24,591 nucleotides of DNA from Deltaproteobacteria bacterium (GCA_013152945.1 JAADFL010000196.1:1-24591), one strand, 5' to 3'; counted from the first letter of the stretch, positions 1 to 8,881 are shown. The notes: generated from the letters alone by a model not told the origin. Program-made: numbers and translations.

Positions 1-197
1 CATCAGCCTTTCCGTGGTTGATTTTCATGGGGCCAAATATAGCCGTGATATCAGCATGATACAAGGAGCGAAAAACCCGGGACTGTGCACGATATGATTG
101 CCGGGCATGTCAGGCTGTTTTTAAGGGGCCATTTTAGATGGAACGCCGACCTGGTCCAGCAGACAAAAATATAAATTGTTTGGATTGAATATCGCAT

Positions 198-217
198 GGG
201 CGGTTCGCGAACCGCCC
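198..217. repeat. Perfect 20-bp palindrome, REP-like
   Basis: GGGCGGTTCGCGAACCGCCC is a perfect inverted repeat with no spacer. It is flanked on the right by CTAC and has no T run on either side, so it is not an obvious intrinsic terminator. GC-rich palindromes of this style occur as dispersed repetitive extragenic palindromes in many bacteria. That this one is dispersed is inference, because only one copy is in the window. Confidence 0.6.
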
Positions 218-268
218 CTACAACTTATTGAAATGACAGCAAGTTCTTGATGCCCTGAAAATCAACCT

Positions 269-308
269 GGGTGGGGAGGCTCCGGGGGGGAAAAGGGTGG
301 GGAGGCTC
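269..308 (+). repeat. G-rich 14-bp direct repeat, possible G-quadruplex
   Basis: GGGTGGGGAGGCTC occurs at 269-282 and again at 295-308, separated by a run of seven G (284-290) and four A. The plus strand therefore has five runs of three or more G within 34 bases (269-302), which meets the usual pattern for a quadruplex. On the minus strand, the strand of the giant gene's transcript, the same bases form a C-rich tract just after its reconstructed stop codon. Confidence 0.6.
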
Positions 309-328
309 GGCTCAAAATTCCCGTATCT

Positions 329-1037
329 CTATTTTTTCCCTGCTCTGTAAACAGCAACGGCCAGGAATAACAGCAACAAGGACAACCCGCCTTCACCGCT
401 GCCCGCAGTTCCGCAACCACAGCCTTGGTCTCCGGTCGCCTTGCCCGCCGGCTGCACCTGTACCGATACCTGGTCAGGATCTGGTCTCCGTCGTTGACCA
501 CCAGTTCAAAGGTGTATGTTCCGGCCTGGTCCGGGATGAAGCCGGGACGGGCAGTGTCTTTATCCGTTAATTCCACGGCAGGACCTGAAACCTGGCTCCA
601 GGCATACGTCAAATCGCTGCCCTCCGGGTCATGCGAGCCCCTGCCGTCCAGGTGCACTTCGTGTCCCACCAGGATTCCGGTGATATCCTCCCCTGCATCG
701 GCGACAGGTTTCTTGTTGGAATTCTCTTTGACCTGCACCGAGACCTGGTCGGGATCCGAATCCAGGTCTCCATCGTTGACCACCAGTTCAAAGGTATATG
801 TTCCGGCCTGGTCCGGGATGAAGCCGGGACGGGCAGTGTCTTTATCCGTCAATTCCACGGCAGGACCTGAAACCTGGCTCCAGGTATACGTCAGGTCGCT
901 GCCCTCCGGATCGCTGGAACCGCTTCCGTCCAGATGAACCTCCTGTCCGACCAATATGCCGGTAATGTCGTCACCTGCATCGGCGACAGGTTTCCGGTTA
1001 CCAGATAACCGTGCCGTTACAACCACTGAATCAGGAG
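329..1037 (-). pseudogene. Frame-shifted C-terminal part of the giant repeat protein: two PKD domains plus MYXO-CTERM-like anchor
   Basis: The giant protein's coding potential continues past its stop at 1017 in two other frames. In the second frame (from about 1037 down to 480) lie two PKD domains, each starting with a PVADAG motif, 94 residues (282 bases) apart and almost identical. The frame then breaks again at about 478-484. In the third frame it resumes with DPDQVSVQVQPAG, then GDQGCGCGTAGSGEGG, a hydrophobic stretch LSLLLFLAVAVY, then RAGKK and a TAG stop at 331-329. A Cys motif followed by one hydrophobic helix and a basic tail is the layout of the MYXO-CTERM sorting signal. A stand-alone reading frame (1026-262) begins with GTG and has no ribosome binding site, so this is not an independent gene. 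Either the gene is damaged at its 3' end or the sequence has indel errors. Confidence 0.8.
437..995 (-). repeat. Near-identical tandem PKD repeat, 282-bp period
   Basis: Two consecutive PKD-coding units match almost base for base, at an offset of exactly 282 bases (94 codons); for instance the segment starting at 496 repeats at 778. The five PKD units further upstream in the same gene share the fold but differ far more in sequence. The second unit lacks seven bases near 478-484 compared with the first, which breaks the reading frame. Confidence 0.85.
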
Positions 1038-4000
1038 GTGATGTTTGCCGTCGTAAACCGTCAATTCAAATTCGTACCTTCCAACTTTTGGAATGTTGAA
1101 AACAATCTTGGCCCGACCGGCGTCACCCGGCGGCAACACAGTGGTTCCGGCAACCTGCCTCCACCTGTAAATCAACTGGTCACCGTTTAAATCAAAAGAA
1201 CCGGTTCCATCCAGGATGACCGAATCACCCACTATTACATCCATGTCGTCACCGGCTTTGGCGACCGGCACATAATCTCCTGCATCAGGATCGTTTGCAA
1301 CAATGGTTACTTCGTCGGGCACGCTGGCCGAATGACCGTCATCCACGACCAGTTCGAAGGTGTACACGCCGACCTCGACAGGTGTGAAAGTCGGAGCCGG
1401 ATCCACCAGGCTCGACAAGGCTACCTCGGAACCCCTGACCTGTGTCCACAGGTAGGTCAATGCATCGTTGTCCTGGTCCGTGGAGCCTGTGGCATCCAGG
1501 GCCGTTTCAGCCATTATGTTCACGATTCGGTCATCTCCTGCATCAGCTTTTGGAGGATGATTTCCATCCGGATCGTTTACAGTTACCCAAACCTGGTCTT
1601 TAAGGCTCCACACCTGTCCATCGAACACGGTCAGCTCGAACATCATTACCCCGGATTCCCCGGGAGTGAACGTCGGAGACATTGCCTTGGAATCCGACAG
1701 GGCCACCGGCGGTCCCAGCAATTGTTCCCAGGCAAAGGTCAATTGATCTCCATCAGGGTCGGAAGAAGCTGATCCGTCCAATGTGACTTGTGAACCCTTC
1801 AGAACCGTCTGATCCGGCCCTGCATCGGCAATAGGAACATGATTTGTTTCATCGCTCACACTTACCGAGACGGTATCGCTCACTGCCTGGTTCACGCTGT
1901 CATCCACGGTCAACCTGAATGTGTAGACTCCCGGGCCCGGAGCTGTAAACGACGGCCTTACCGTGTCACTGTTTGCCATTGACACAGGACTGCCGGTGAG
2001 TTGATCCCAACCATACGAAAGATCGTCCTTGTTCGCATCCGATGAGCCTGACCCATCCAGGACCACAACATCGCCGGTCTCGGCGCTGATGTCCTGGCCG
2101 GCATCTGCAACCGGCGGAACATTTATCACCGTAATCTTTACCTGGTCCGGCCGGGACTCGACCTCGTCCTTGTCGGTAACCACCAACTCGAATATGTAAT
2201 CGCCGTCCCTGGTAAGCACCACGTGCGGCCTCGACGATGTTGAATCCGACAGTTCGACCTGTATGTCTTCAGGCGTAGTGACCACGGTCCATGAATAGGC
2301 CAGATTCCCGCCGCCCGGCGCAGCAGAACCTGTTCCATCCAACTCTGCCAGCCCCGGCTTTATATTCTGATCCTGTCCTGCATCAGCGAGTGGAACCTGA
2401 TTGGATATCAGGAGGCTCACGTCTATCACTTTGGGAGAGCCCTGTGCTCCTCCTTGCCCTGTAACCGTGATCTTTGCCGTATAGGGCGTAACGCTTGCAA
2501 CAAGGCCGGTTACATCAACCGTGGCGGTAACGTCCGCAGGCGCCAACTTGGTCGCCTTTCCTGTTTTTGGCGACAAGGAGAGCCAATCCTGGTCGGCCGC
2601 CACGTTAAAGTCCAGGTCCCCTCCCCCGGAATTGATGACCTTGAATACCTTGGGTTGAGGTGACGTTCCCTCAACTGCACTGAAGGACAGCTCTGCCGGC
2701 TGCACGTCAAGGGCAGGCCCTGGTTCATCGATCTGCAGGGACACGTCTACATTCACGGGAGAGCCCTCGGCCCCGTCGGCATACACGGTGAAACTGGCCG
2801 TGTACGGATCTGTCTGCGCAGATAATCCCTGGGGAGACACGCTGACAGTGACCTGTGCATTGTCTTCACCCGACCTTGGTTGCACGTTCAACCATGTCTG
2901 GGAAACGTCCTTGATGCTCCACATCAGTTTACCGCCGCCCGTGTTGGATATGCTTACAGTTTGTGCAGTCGGCGCCTCCCCGCCTTCCTGGGCCTGAAAG
3001 GAAAGCTTTAAAGGAGATACAGCGAGTTTGGGCGCCTTGTCCGAGATAAGCACGGTAACACCCACCTCGACCGGGTCGCCTATGCTTGGAGTGATGGTAA
3101 CCTTTCCATTATAGGGTGAACCGGCCGTATTCATCTGTGACGTGTCCACCGATACGTCCACCTGGGATAAGGTGGTGCCGCTGGTCGACGAGAGGGATAT
3201 CCAGTCCCTATCCTTTGTCGCGGTCCAGGATATTACTCCCGATCCGCTGCTGGCCAGGGTCAATCTCTGGGAACCGGGTTGTGCTCCCCCGGCCACTGCC
3301 GAGAAGGTCAGGGAATCCGGAACCACTACAAGGTGGGAAGGTTCGCTTACCAGCACAGTAACATCCACTACCTGGGGTGAATCGTCGCCGTCTGAATCGA
3401 TGGTCACCTGACCGCTGTACGGCGAGTTTGCAGCCGTAAGTCCGCTCGTGGCCACGTTCACCATCAGGTCGAACGGCGCAGTGCCTGATGCCTTGTCCAC
3501 GGTGAGCCATGGCCGGTTGGTGGCAGCGGTCCAGTTCAGCGTACCTGTTCCGCTGTTTGTTATATGAACCGCTTTTGCAGCAGGATCCTGCCCGCCCTCG
3601 TCCGCATCAAAGGTAAGAGTGATGGGCGAGATATGAAGTGCCGGCTTGCCTTCGTTCACCACCTGGAAGGCCGCCTTTGCACTGGCCCAACCACCATCCG
3701 GGTTTATCACGGTCACGTCGCGCTTGGTTCCCGGCGCAGATCCGTCGATATCTATTCTGGCGGTGACGTGCGTCTGGTTGAGGAAGCTCGATTCTATCAC
3801 GTTTATCCCAGTGCCCGAGAACCGGACCTCGAGTCCCTGGCCGCTCTCGAAGTTGTCGCCGTAAATATGAATCGTTGTATTGCTGGTGCCTGCAGGCTTG
3901 GAAGCCGGGTCGACCGAGGTTATCGACGGGTTGGAAGTAACTTTGAAGGCCTGGGTCAGTATTCCCCTGCCCCCGTCCGGGTTGGTAACAGTAAGATCCC

Positions 4001-7000
4001 GCAACCCGCGGGTTGCTGCGTTATCGACATCTATTGTCAATTCGAGTGCGGTATCACCCTGGAAGGCAACTTGCTGAACGGTCACATCGGAACCCTGGAT
4101 GTCGACAATTGCACTGTTTTGAAAGCCTGTGCCGGAGAGCACGGAAATCAATCCGGTCGCCCCGAGGTTTCCGGTTGCAGGCTCCAGGGACAAAGGAGCC
4201 GGAGCCGGGTTCACGACCAACCCGGAAGTGAGTGTGGCCTGGCCGCCGTCGGGGTTCAACACAGTCACATCCCTTGCACCTGTTGTGGCGTCCGCCGCCG
4301 TATCCACTGTCAATGTCAATGCTGCGGAAGAAACGAAGTTTGTATCCGTCACGACAACCCCTGTTCCCGATACCAGGACTTGTGCTCCATCCTGGAAGTC
4401 GGCGCCCTGCAATGTTATGGTCCTGGCTTGTGCGTTCTGGCCCACGTCCGGCGGTGTCAACTTGGTCGGTGACGGTGCCGGGGTGATCAAGAAAACGCTG
4501 TTGGCCGTAACAGACGAGTTGTCCGGATTGGTGACGGTCACGTTACGCGCGCCTTCGGCAGCCGTAGAAGCAATATCTACGGTTACTTCCAGAGATGAAG
4601 GCCCTTCGAACCTGATCTTCTTGATCGTGATTCCTGTTCCGCTGAATGAAACAGCAGGAGTATCCACGAAACCATTGCCTACTACGTGAAGAACGAGAGC
4701 CTCGGCTCCCTGCCCGCCCCTTGCAGGATTAACGGCGTCCACATTGAAGTACGGCGGGTTGTACTCATAGCAGCCAAGATCATACAACGGAGTTCCCGAC
4801 GACTCCCTGGGCTTGGGCCTTGGCGTTCCCTCGTAGTCCACATCCGGCGCGTTGGTGTCTGTGCCCGCATCAATACAGAATGAAGTGGATTGGAGGTGAT
4901 AGTCGCTTCCGCCCACGAACTGCGGATCATAGGAAATCATGTTCTGGTTGGTGTACGTGTTCGAGACCTTGTTGGTCGTACTCTCGGACCAGACATCATT
5001 GTTGTACAGCTCGGGTCTCAATGTGGAACTTGCCGACGAGTAGACCCCGTATGTCTTGTAATTTACGAAAATGTTGTTGGTCAAAACACTGCGCTTGCCA
5101 CTACTGGAATTTGCATCATAGTACGCATAGCTGCCGGTATGAACCACGGTATTGTTGGTGAAAGTAATATCATCGTACGCATAGACTCCATAGCTCCCGT
5201 TGTTGTCGTGAATCAGGTTGTTCGTAAAGTTGCCAAGGCTTCCCCTGAAATAAATTCCGTATCCGCCGTTGTAGGCTATCAGACAACGTTCCACGTCCAC
5301 GGATCCGACACTTGATCCGAATAATAGACCATGATGGCTCGTGCTTGTTCCGCCGTTGTTCAGAATCGAAGTCCTTTTCATGGTCAGGTTGCCGGAATTG
5401 AAATCAATTCCTCCCCTGGCATTTCCCTGGATTGTACAAAGGTCCATACTCAGGTCCGAACCAGACGACCAGTAAACTCCGTACTCCGAGTTGTTGTTCA
5501 TCCTGTAAGAAACGAGTGATACGTCTCCACCATTGTTATTGAACACTCCATACTTTCCATAGGTCAACAACCCATTGGACATCCGGGCGCTCGAATCAGG
5601 GCCCTTTAATACAACGCCGTACCAATCTCCGGGAGCCTCTGTACCGTCCGGCTCGAAAGATGATCCGGCGGCAGTTGTCAAGGTGACCGGTTGAAGCTCC
5701 GTGCCCTGGGCCTTGATGGAACCCAGCACGGTGAGCTCCGATAAGGAATGATCATCGCCTCCGCTCATGTCGTCAGTAGTGGCGAAGTTCACACTGGCCC
5801 CGGGCTCTACTGTGAGCGTCGTTCCGGGATATACCACCAAGTCTCCTTTTATATAGTACGCACCAGGACCGGTTAGGACCGTGTCCTCGTACAGAAAGCC
5901 GTGCAGTACATCGGGATCCGTATCACCGGCCTGGACATAGGCCAGTGCGCCCCTGTGAGTGCCCGGTATGCTCCCGGTCTTGCGGGCAGGAGAACGCCAG
6001 GTTAATCGATAGTCGTCGTTGTCCCGGTCCACGAACAAGGGGTTATAAACCAGCATCTCTTCGTTTGTGTTCGTATAATATGCCGTGTGCACGTTCTTTG
6101 GCGTCCATATGAGGTTGTGCGAAAGGTCAGGCTTAAACGTGGACGAACTGGTTCCGTAAACCCCGTAGTTCGAGTAGTTCACGATGATGTTGTCTGTCAG
6201 CACAGGCCGACCGCCGGTGCTGATGCTGCCCGAGTATACCCCGTAAGATCCCTCGTGATCTATTGTATTGTGCACCAGTTCAGCCGGCCGGTACAGGTAC
6301 ACACCGTAACTGCCGGCGTTGTGATGTATTATGTTGCCCTCCAGGAGGTGCCCGGCGCCGTTGCCGATGTACACGCCGTAACCGCTGCCATGAGCGACTT
6401 CGCTGTCCTTCATGGTAAGAGCGCCGGTGCTGCTGAAGTACACGCCTGCATAGGACGTTGATGTGCCGTTGTTCATGAACTTGCATCCCTGCAGGATGAG
6501 GTCCCCTGATCCCGAGGTATAAATGCCGTACCTGGATGAGTCCGTTACATCACAGTCGTTCAGTGTCAACGAGCCGCTTCCTCCGAAGTAGAGGCCCTCG
6601 TTCAGGGTGTGCTCCACAACCAGTCCGTCAATCACCATATCCGTGGACTGGTAGAAAGCTATCCCCCGCCCACTGTAGGAGATGCTCGTATCGGAAGACA
6701 GCATCTGGGCCCCATCTCTGATTATCAGGCCGCGCCAATCTCCCTTATCCGGCGTCGAACCCGGCTCAAAGGCGCTGCCTGCTGCCGAGGTGAAGAATAT
6801 CGACGTGCCGTTGCCGTCAGCCTCCAGCGTACCCTGCACCTCCAGCTCGACCTTGTCTCGATCACCGCCACCGACCATGTCATCAGTCGTGGCAAAGTAC
6901 GCGGTTACTCCCGGCTCAACGGTCAGGGTCACGCCCTTGTAAACCACAAGGTCGCCGGTCACGTAGAATGGTCCCGAGGCTGCATCCAGCACTGTGTCCT

Positions 7001-8210
7001 CGTACAAGAACCCGTGCAAATCCGGCGGGTCCGTATCCGCTCCCTGCACATAGGCCAGGGCCCCCCTGTGCGTGTCGGCCACGCTGCCGGTGAGCCTCGC
7101 CGGCGATCTCCATGTGAGACGATAGTCGTCGTTGTCCCGGTCCACGAACAGGGGGTTGTATGAGAGCATATCATCATTCGAATTAGTGTAATAAACGTTG
7201 TTGGATGTTTTCGCAGACCACACCAGGTTGTGCGATAGATCAGGCCTGAACGTGGACGAACTCGTACCATAGACCCCGTAGCTCGAGTAGTTCACTATTA
7301 TATTGTCCGTAAGCACGGGCCGGCCGCCTGAACTGATGCTTGCGGCATATACCGCGTAAGAGCCTTCGTGGTCTATCGTGTTGTGTACAAGCTCGGCTGG
7401 TCTATACAAGTACACGCCGTAGCTGCCGCCGTTGTGATGTATTATGTTGCCCTCCAGGAGGTGGCCGCTGCCGTTCGATATGTACACGCCGTAACCGCTG
7501 CCGTGACCTACTTCACAGTCCTTCATGGTCAAGGTGCCGGAGGCGCTGAAGTACACCCCGGCATAGGACGTGGAGATTCCGTTGTGCGAGATCGTACATC
7601 CCTGCAATGTCAGGTCTCCGCTTCCCCATGCATAGATTGCGTGGTTGTCGGCACCTGTGACGGTTACGGAGTTCAGGGTGACACCGGTGGCACCGGTTTG
7701 CCGTATGCCATTGCCCAGCGAATCGGATATGGTCGAGTCCCAGATACTGATTCCCTGAGTGGGCGAGGACTCCACAGAGATGGCATAGTATGCGTGAGCC
7801 ATCTGCATGTGCGATATATCTCCATATCCCTCTGTGCCCGTGTCCGACACGAACCTGATGCCATAATAGTCTCCCTTTGCAGGCGATGCCTCGGCCGAGT
7901 CGAACACGACCGGCTTGGACGCGGTTCCCAGCACTTCCAATTTCCCTTTGATGATCAGCTCGGCAAGGTCCGAGTCGGAGCCGCCTCCTGCATCGTCACC
8001 CCTGGAAAACAGCACCTTTGTGCCTGCACCTATGGTGAGTTGCGTATTGATGATTATGTCACCTGTAACCATGTATTCGCCGTTCGGACCTGTTCCGCCG
8101 CCCTCCGACCATGTCAACGTGTCAAAGGTGCCGGAAAGAGCAAGGGCATCTCCTGTAAAGACCAACAACGTCGATGTAAACGCCAAGAATAAAATATATA
8201 TCTTTTTCAT
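1017..8210 (-). CDS. Giant secreted mosaic protein: beta-helix, IPT/TIG-like, BACON-like and PKD repeats
   Basis: The start is the ATG at 8210, because GGAGG lies 7 bases upstream and the next residues form a clean signal peptide (MKKIY, a hydrophobic core, then ALA before LSG, cleavage near residue 24). A frame start 13 codons earlier (8249) has no such support. The product has 2397 residues. Residues about 30-1150 are three right-handed beta-helix modules rich in short G-Y-G-V/I-Y turns (boundaries near 397 and 769). Residues about 1152-1520 are four IPT/TIG-like immunoglobulin folds ending in V-NPD-G motifs. Residues about 1520-1938 are four BACON-like domains with WL/WI motifs. The rest is five PKD domains (DAG start, YTFEL..V.D end). 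No catalytic motif is seen. A role in adhesion, glycan binding or surface structure is inference. The reading frame stops at 1017 through an apparent one-base loss; two more PKD domains and a membrane anchor follow in other frames. Confidence 0.88.
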   Translation of the reverse strand: MKKIYILFLAFTSTLLVFTGDALALSGTFDTLTWSEGGGTGPNGEYMVTGDIIINTQLTIGAGTKVLFSRGDDAGGGSDSDLAELIIKGKLEVLGTASKPVVFDSAEASPAKGDYYGIRFVSDTGTEGYGDISHMQMAHAYYAISVESSPTQGISIWDSTISDSLGNGIRQTGATGVTLNSVTVTGADNHAIYAWGSGDLTLQGCTISHNGISTSYAGVYFSASGTLTMKDCEVGHGSGYGVYISNGSGHLLEGNIIHHNGGSYGVYLYRPAELVHNTIDHEGSYAVYAASISSGGRPVLTDNIIVNYSSYGVYGTSSSTFRPDLSHNLVWSAKTSNNVYYTNSNDDMLSYNPLFVDRDNDDYRLTWRSPARLTGSVADTHRGALAYVQGADTDPPDLHGFLYEDTVLDAASGPFYVTGDLVVYKGVTLTVEPGVTAYFATTDDMVGGGDRDKVELEVQGTLEADGNGTSIFFTSAAGSAFEPGSTPDKGDWRGLIIRDGAQMLSSDTSISYSGRGIAFYQSTDMVIDGLVVEHTLNEGLYFGGSGSLTLNDCDVTDSSRYGIYTSGSGDLILQGCKFMNNGTSTSYAGVYFSSTGALTMKDSEVAHGSGYGVYIGNGAGHLLEGNIIHHNAGSYGVYLYRPAELVHNTIDHEGSYGVYSGSISTGGRPVLTDNIIVNYSNYGVYGTSSSTFKPDLSHNLIWTPKNVHTAYYTNTNEEMLVYNPLFVDRDNDDYRLTWRSPARKTGSIPGTHRGALAYVQAGDTDPDVLHGFLYEDTVLTGPGAYYIKGDLVVYPGTTLTVEPGASVNFATTDDMSGGDDHSLSELTVLGSIKAQGTELQPVTLTTAAGSSFEPDGTEAPGDWYGVVLKGPDSSARMSNGLLTYGKYGVFNNNGGDVSLVSYRMNNNSEYGVYWSSGSDLSMDLCTIQGNARGGIDFNSGNLTMKRTSILNNGGTSTSHHGLLFGSSVGSVDVERCLIAYNGGYGIYFRGSLGNFTNNLIHDNNGSYGVYAYDDITFTNNTVVHTGSYAYYDANSSSGKRSVLTNNIFVNYKTYGVYSSASSTLRPELYNNDVWSESTTNKVSNTYTNQNMISYDPQFVGGSDYHLQSTSFCIDAGTDTNAPDVDYEGTPRPKPRESSGTPLYDLGCYEYNPPYFNVDAVNPARGGQGAEALVLHVVGNGFVDTPAVSFSGTGITIKKIRFEGPSSLEVTVDIASTAAEGARNVTVTNPDNSSVTANSVFLITPAPSPTKLTPPDVGQNAQARTITLQGADFQDGAQVLVSGTGVVVTDTNFVSSAALTLTVDTAADATTGARDVTVLNPDGGQATLTSGLVVNPAPAPLSLEPATGNLGATGLISVLSGTGFQNSAIVDIQGSDVTVQQVAFQGDTALELTIDVDNAATRGLRDLTVTNPDGGRGILTQAFKVTSNPSITSVDPASKPAGTSNTTIHIYGDNFESGQGLEVRFSGTGINVIESSFLNQTHVTARIDIDGSAPGTKRDVTVINPDGGWASAKAAFQVVNEGKPALHISPITLTFDADEGGQDPAAKAVHITNSGTGTLNWTAATNRPWLTVDKASGTAPFDLMVNVATSGLTAANSPYSGQVTIDSDGDDSPQVVDVTVLVSEPSHLVVVPDSLTFSAVAGGAQPGSQRLTLASSGSGVISWTATKDRDWISLSSTSGTTLSQVDVSVDTSQMNTAGSPYNGKVTITPSIGDPVEVGVTVLISDKAPKLAVSPLKLSFQAQEGGEAPTAQTVSISNTGGGKLMWSIKDVSQTWLNVQPRSGEDNAQVTVSVSPQGLSAQTDPYTASFTVYADGAEGSPVNVDVSLQIDEPGPALDVQPAELSFSAVEGTSPQPKVFKVINSGGGDLDFNVAADQDWLSLSPKTGKATKLAPADVTATVDVTGLVASVTPYTAKITVTGQGGAQGSPKVIDVSLLISNQVPLADAGQDQNIKPGLAELDGTGSAAPGGGNLAYSWTVVTTPEDIQVELSDSTSSRPHVVLTRDGDYIFELVVTDKDEVESRPDQVKITVINVPPVADAGQDISAETGDVVVLDGSGSSDANKDDLSYGWDQLTGSPVSMANSDTVRPSFTAPGPGVYTFRLTVDDSVNQAVSDTVSVSVSDETNHVPIADAGPDQTVLKGSQVTLDGSASSDPDGDQLTFAWEQLLGPPVALSDSKAMSPTFTPGESGVMMFELTVFDGQVWSLKDQVWVTVNDPDGNHPPKADAGDDRIVNIMAETALDATGSTDQDNDALTYLWTQVRGSEVALSSLVDPAPTFTPVEVGVYTFELVVDDGHSASVPDEVTIVANDPDAGDYVPVAKAGDDMDVIVGDSVILDGTGSFDLNGDQLIYRWRQVAGTTVLPPGDAGRAKIVFNIPKVGRYEFELTVYDGKHHLLIQWL
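4755..8090 (-). repeat. Three long tandem beta-helix modules, two very similar
   Basis: The N-terminal half of the giant gene is built from three modules of roughly 370 codons: about 8090-7025, 7025-5905 and 5905-4755. Modules one and two each end with RLTWRSPAR, then THRGALAYVQ and LHGFLYEDTVL. They share long stretches that are almost the same at base level, for example around 7390-7500 and 6280-6390. Module three keeps the plan but has diverged much more. This suggests a fairly recent duplication of one module. Confidence 0.8.
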
Positions 8211-8392
8211 ATCCAACCTCCCAAAGGTCAATAAAATCCATCTACTCAATTACAACGCGCCGACCCTACTATACCGCCGGCATTCTGGACGTGATTCTTG
8301 TCACACGCTGCCTTTTGGCCGGCTCACCCCCGGCCTTGTCATGGCACAAGCTTGGTACATCGGCGAGGCGCCCGGGTCAAGCCGAATTGCTT

Positions 8393-8881
8393 TTAGAACA
8401 AAACGTTATTTGCAACCAGGTAGGCTGCTATTGCACCAATGATTGTCAACCCATAACCGGCAATTTGCCATTTTCCGATCTTCAAATTCCACAAGGGATC
8501 GTTGTTCAGCCCCTTGAAATTCATAAGGGCCAGAAAGAGTACGGTGAAGAAAAAAAACAGGAACGCTATGAACAGGAAGTTGGCGGCAGTTTCCCGGCTG
8601 AAGCCCAACAGCATGAGGCTCATGCCAAGCAGTATTGCCTGGATTGATGTTGCGGGTTCGAAAAGGTTACGCATCCTGGATGCGGCCAACCATGTCAAAA
8701 GTAGGCCGACTCCAATGGTTAGAAGGGCTGTTGCAAAAGGCACGTATCCCAGGCGTACTTCATGTATTCGTAATGTAGGCACACCAAAAAGAAAATACAG
8801 TCTTTCAAGATAAGTCAACATAACGATTGAAACGGTTAGCAGAACCGGCCGGTTCTCGCAATATCGATCTATTCCGGGCAA
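8393..8881 (-). CDS. Small integral membrane protein of unknown function
   Basis: I do not recognise this 162-residue protein. It has four to five hydrophobic segments: about residues 13-34, 47-66, 82-94, 99-118 and 138-158. Between them are short loops, and a basic stretch (ASRMRNLFE) follows the second helix. The call starts at a TTG at 8881; an in-frame ATG at 8821 is the alternative. Neither has a good ribosome binding site, and no ATG or GTG occurs upstream before the in-frame stop. It lies 88 bases downstream of the acylase gene on the same strand, so it may be read from the acylase transcript. It has no EExxxR motif, so it is not a CPBP-type intramembrane protease such as a myxosortase. 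Confidence 0.6.
   Translation of the reverse strand: MPGIDRYCENRPVLLTVSIVMLTYLERLYFLFGVPTLRIHEVRLGYVPFATALLTIGVGLLLTWLAASRMRNLFEPATSIQAILLGMSLMLLGFSRETAANFLFIAFLFFFFTVLFLALMNFKGLNNDPLWNLKIGKWQIAGYGLTIIGAIAAYLVANNVLF

Larger units (their letters stand above)
1..328. other. Left-edge stretch without a supported gene
   Basis: I see no coding region with a plausible start and ribosome binding site here. A short minus-strand reading frame from an ATG at 28-26 runs off the left edge but has no ribosome binding site and too few codons to judge. The stretch holds a perfect 20-bp palindrome at 198-217 and a G-rich direct repeat at 269-308, listed separately. It lies downstream of the giant minus-strand gene, whose reconstructed stop codon is at 329-331. 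No clear intrinsic terminator (hairpin followed by a T run in the minus direction) is visible. Confidence 0.6.

Noticed and set aside
1033-1043. AGGAGGTGATG on the plus strand, a strong ribosome binding site look-alike
   Set aside because: The frame after it is antisense to PKD coding sequence and makes no sensible protein.
478-1044. Programmed ribosomal frameshifting to reach the anchor
   Set aside because: Two separate shifts would be needed, and neither site has a slippery run. The second is a seven-base difference from its sister repeat, so mutation or assembly error is simpler.
3564-4472. Plus-strand open frame of 302 codons inside the giant gene
   Set aside because: It is antisense to well-supported IPT-like coding sequence, shows no domain pattern and starts without a ribosome binding site.
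7368-8192. Plus-strand open frame of 274 codons
   Set aside because: It lies antisense to the beta-helix repeats and its composition mirrors that repeat.
8317-8335. GGCCGG/CCGGCC hairpin as a terminator
   Set aside because: There is no T run after it on either strand.
8393-8881. Membrane protein near the anchor-bearing gene as a myxosortase
   Set aside because: It lacks the EExxxR glutamate motif of the CPBP protease family.
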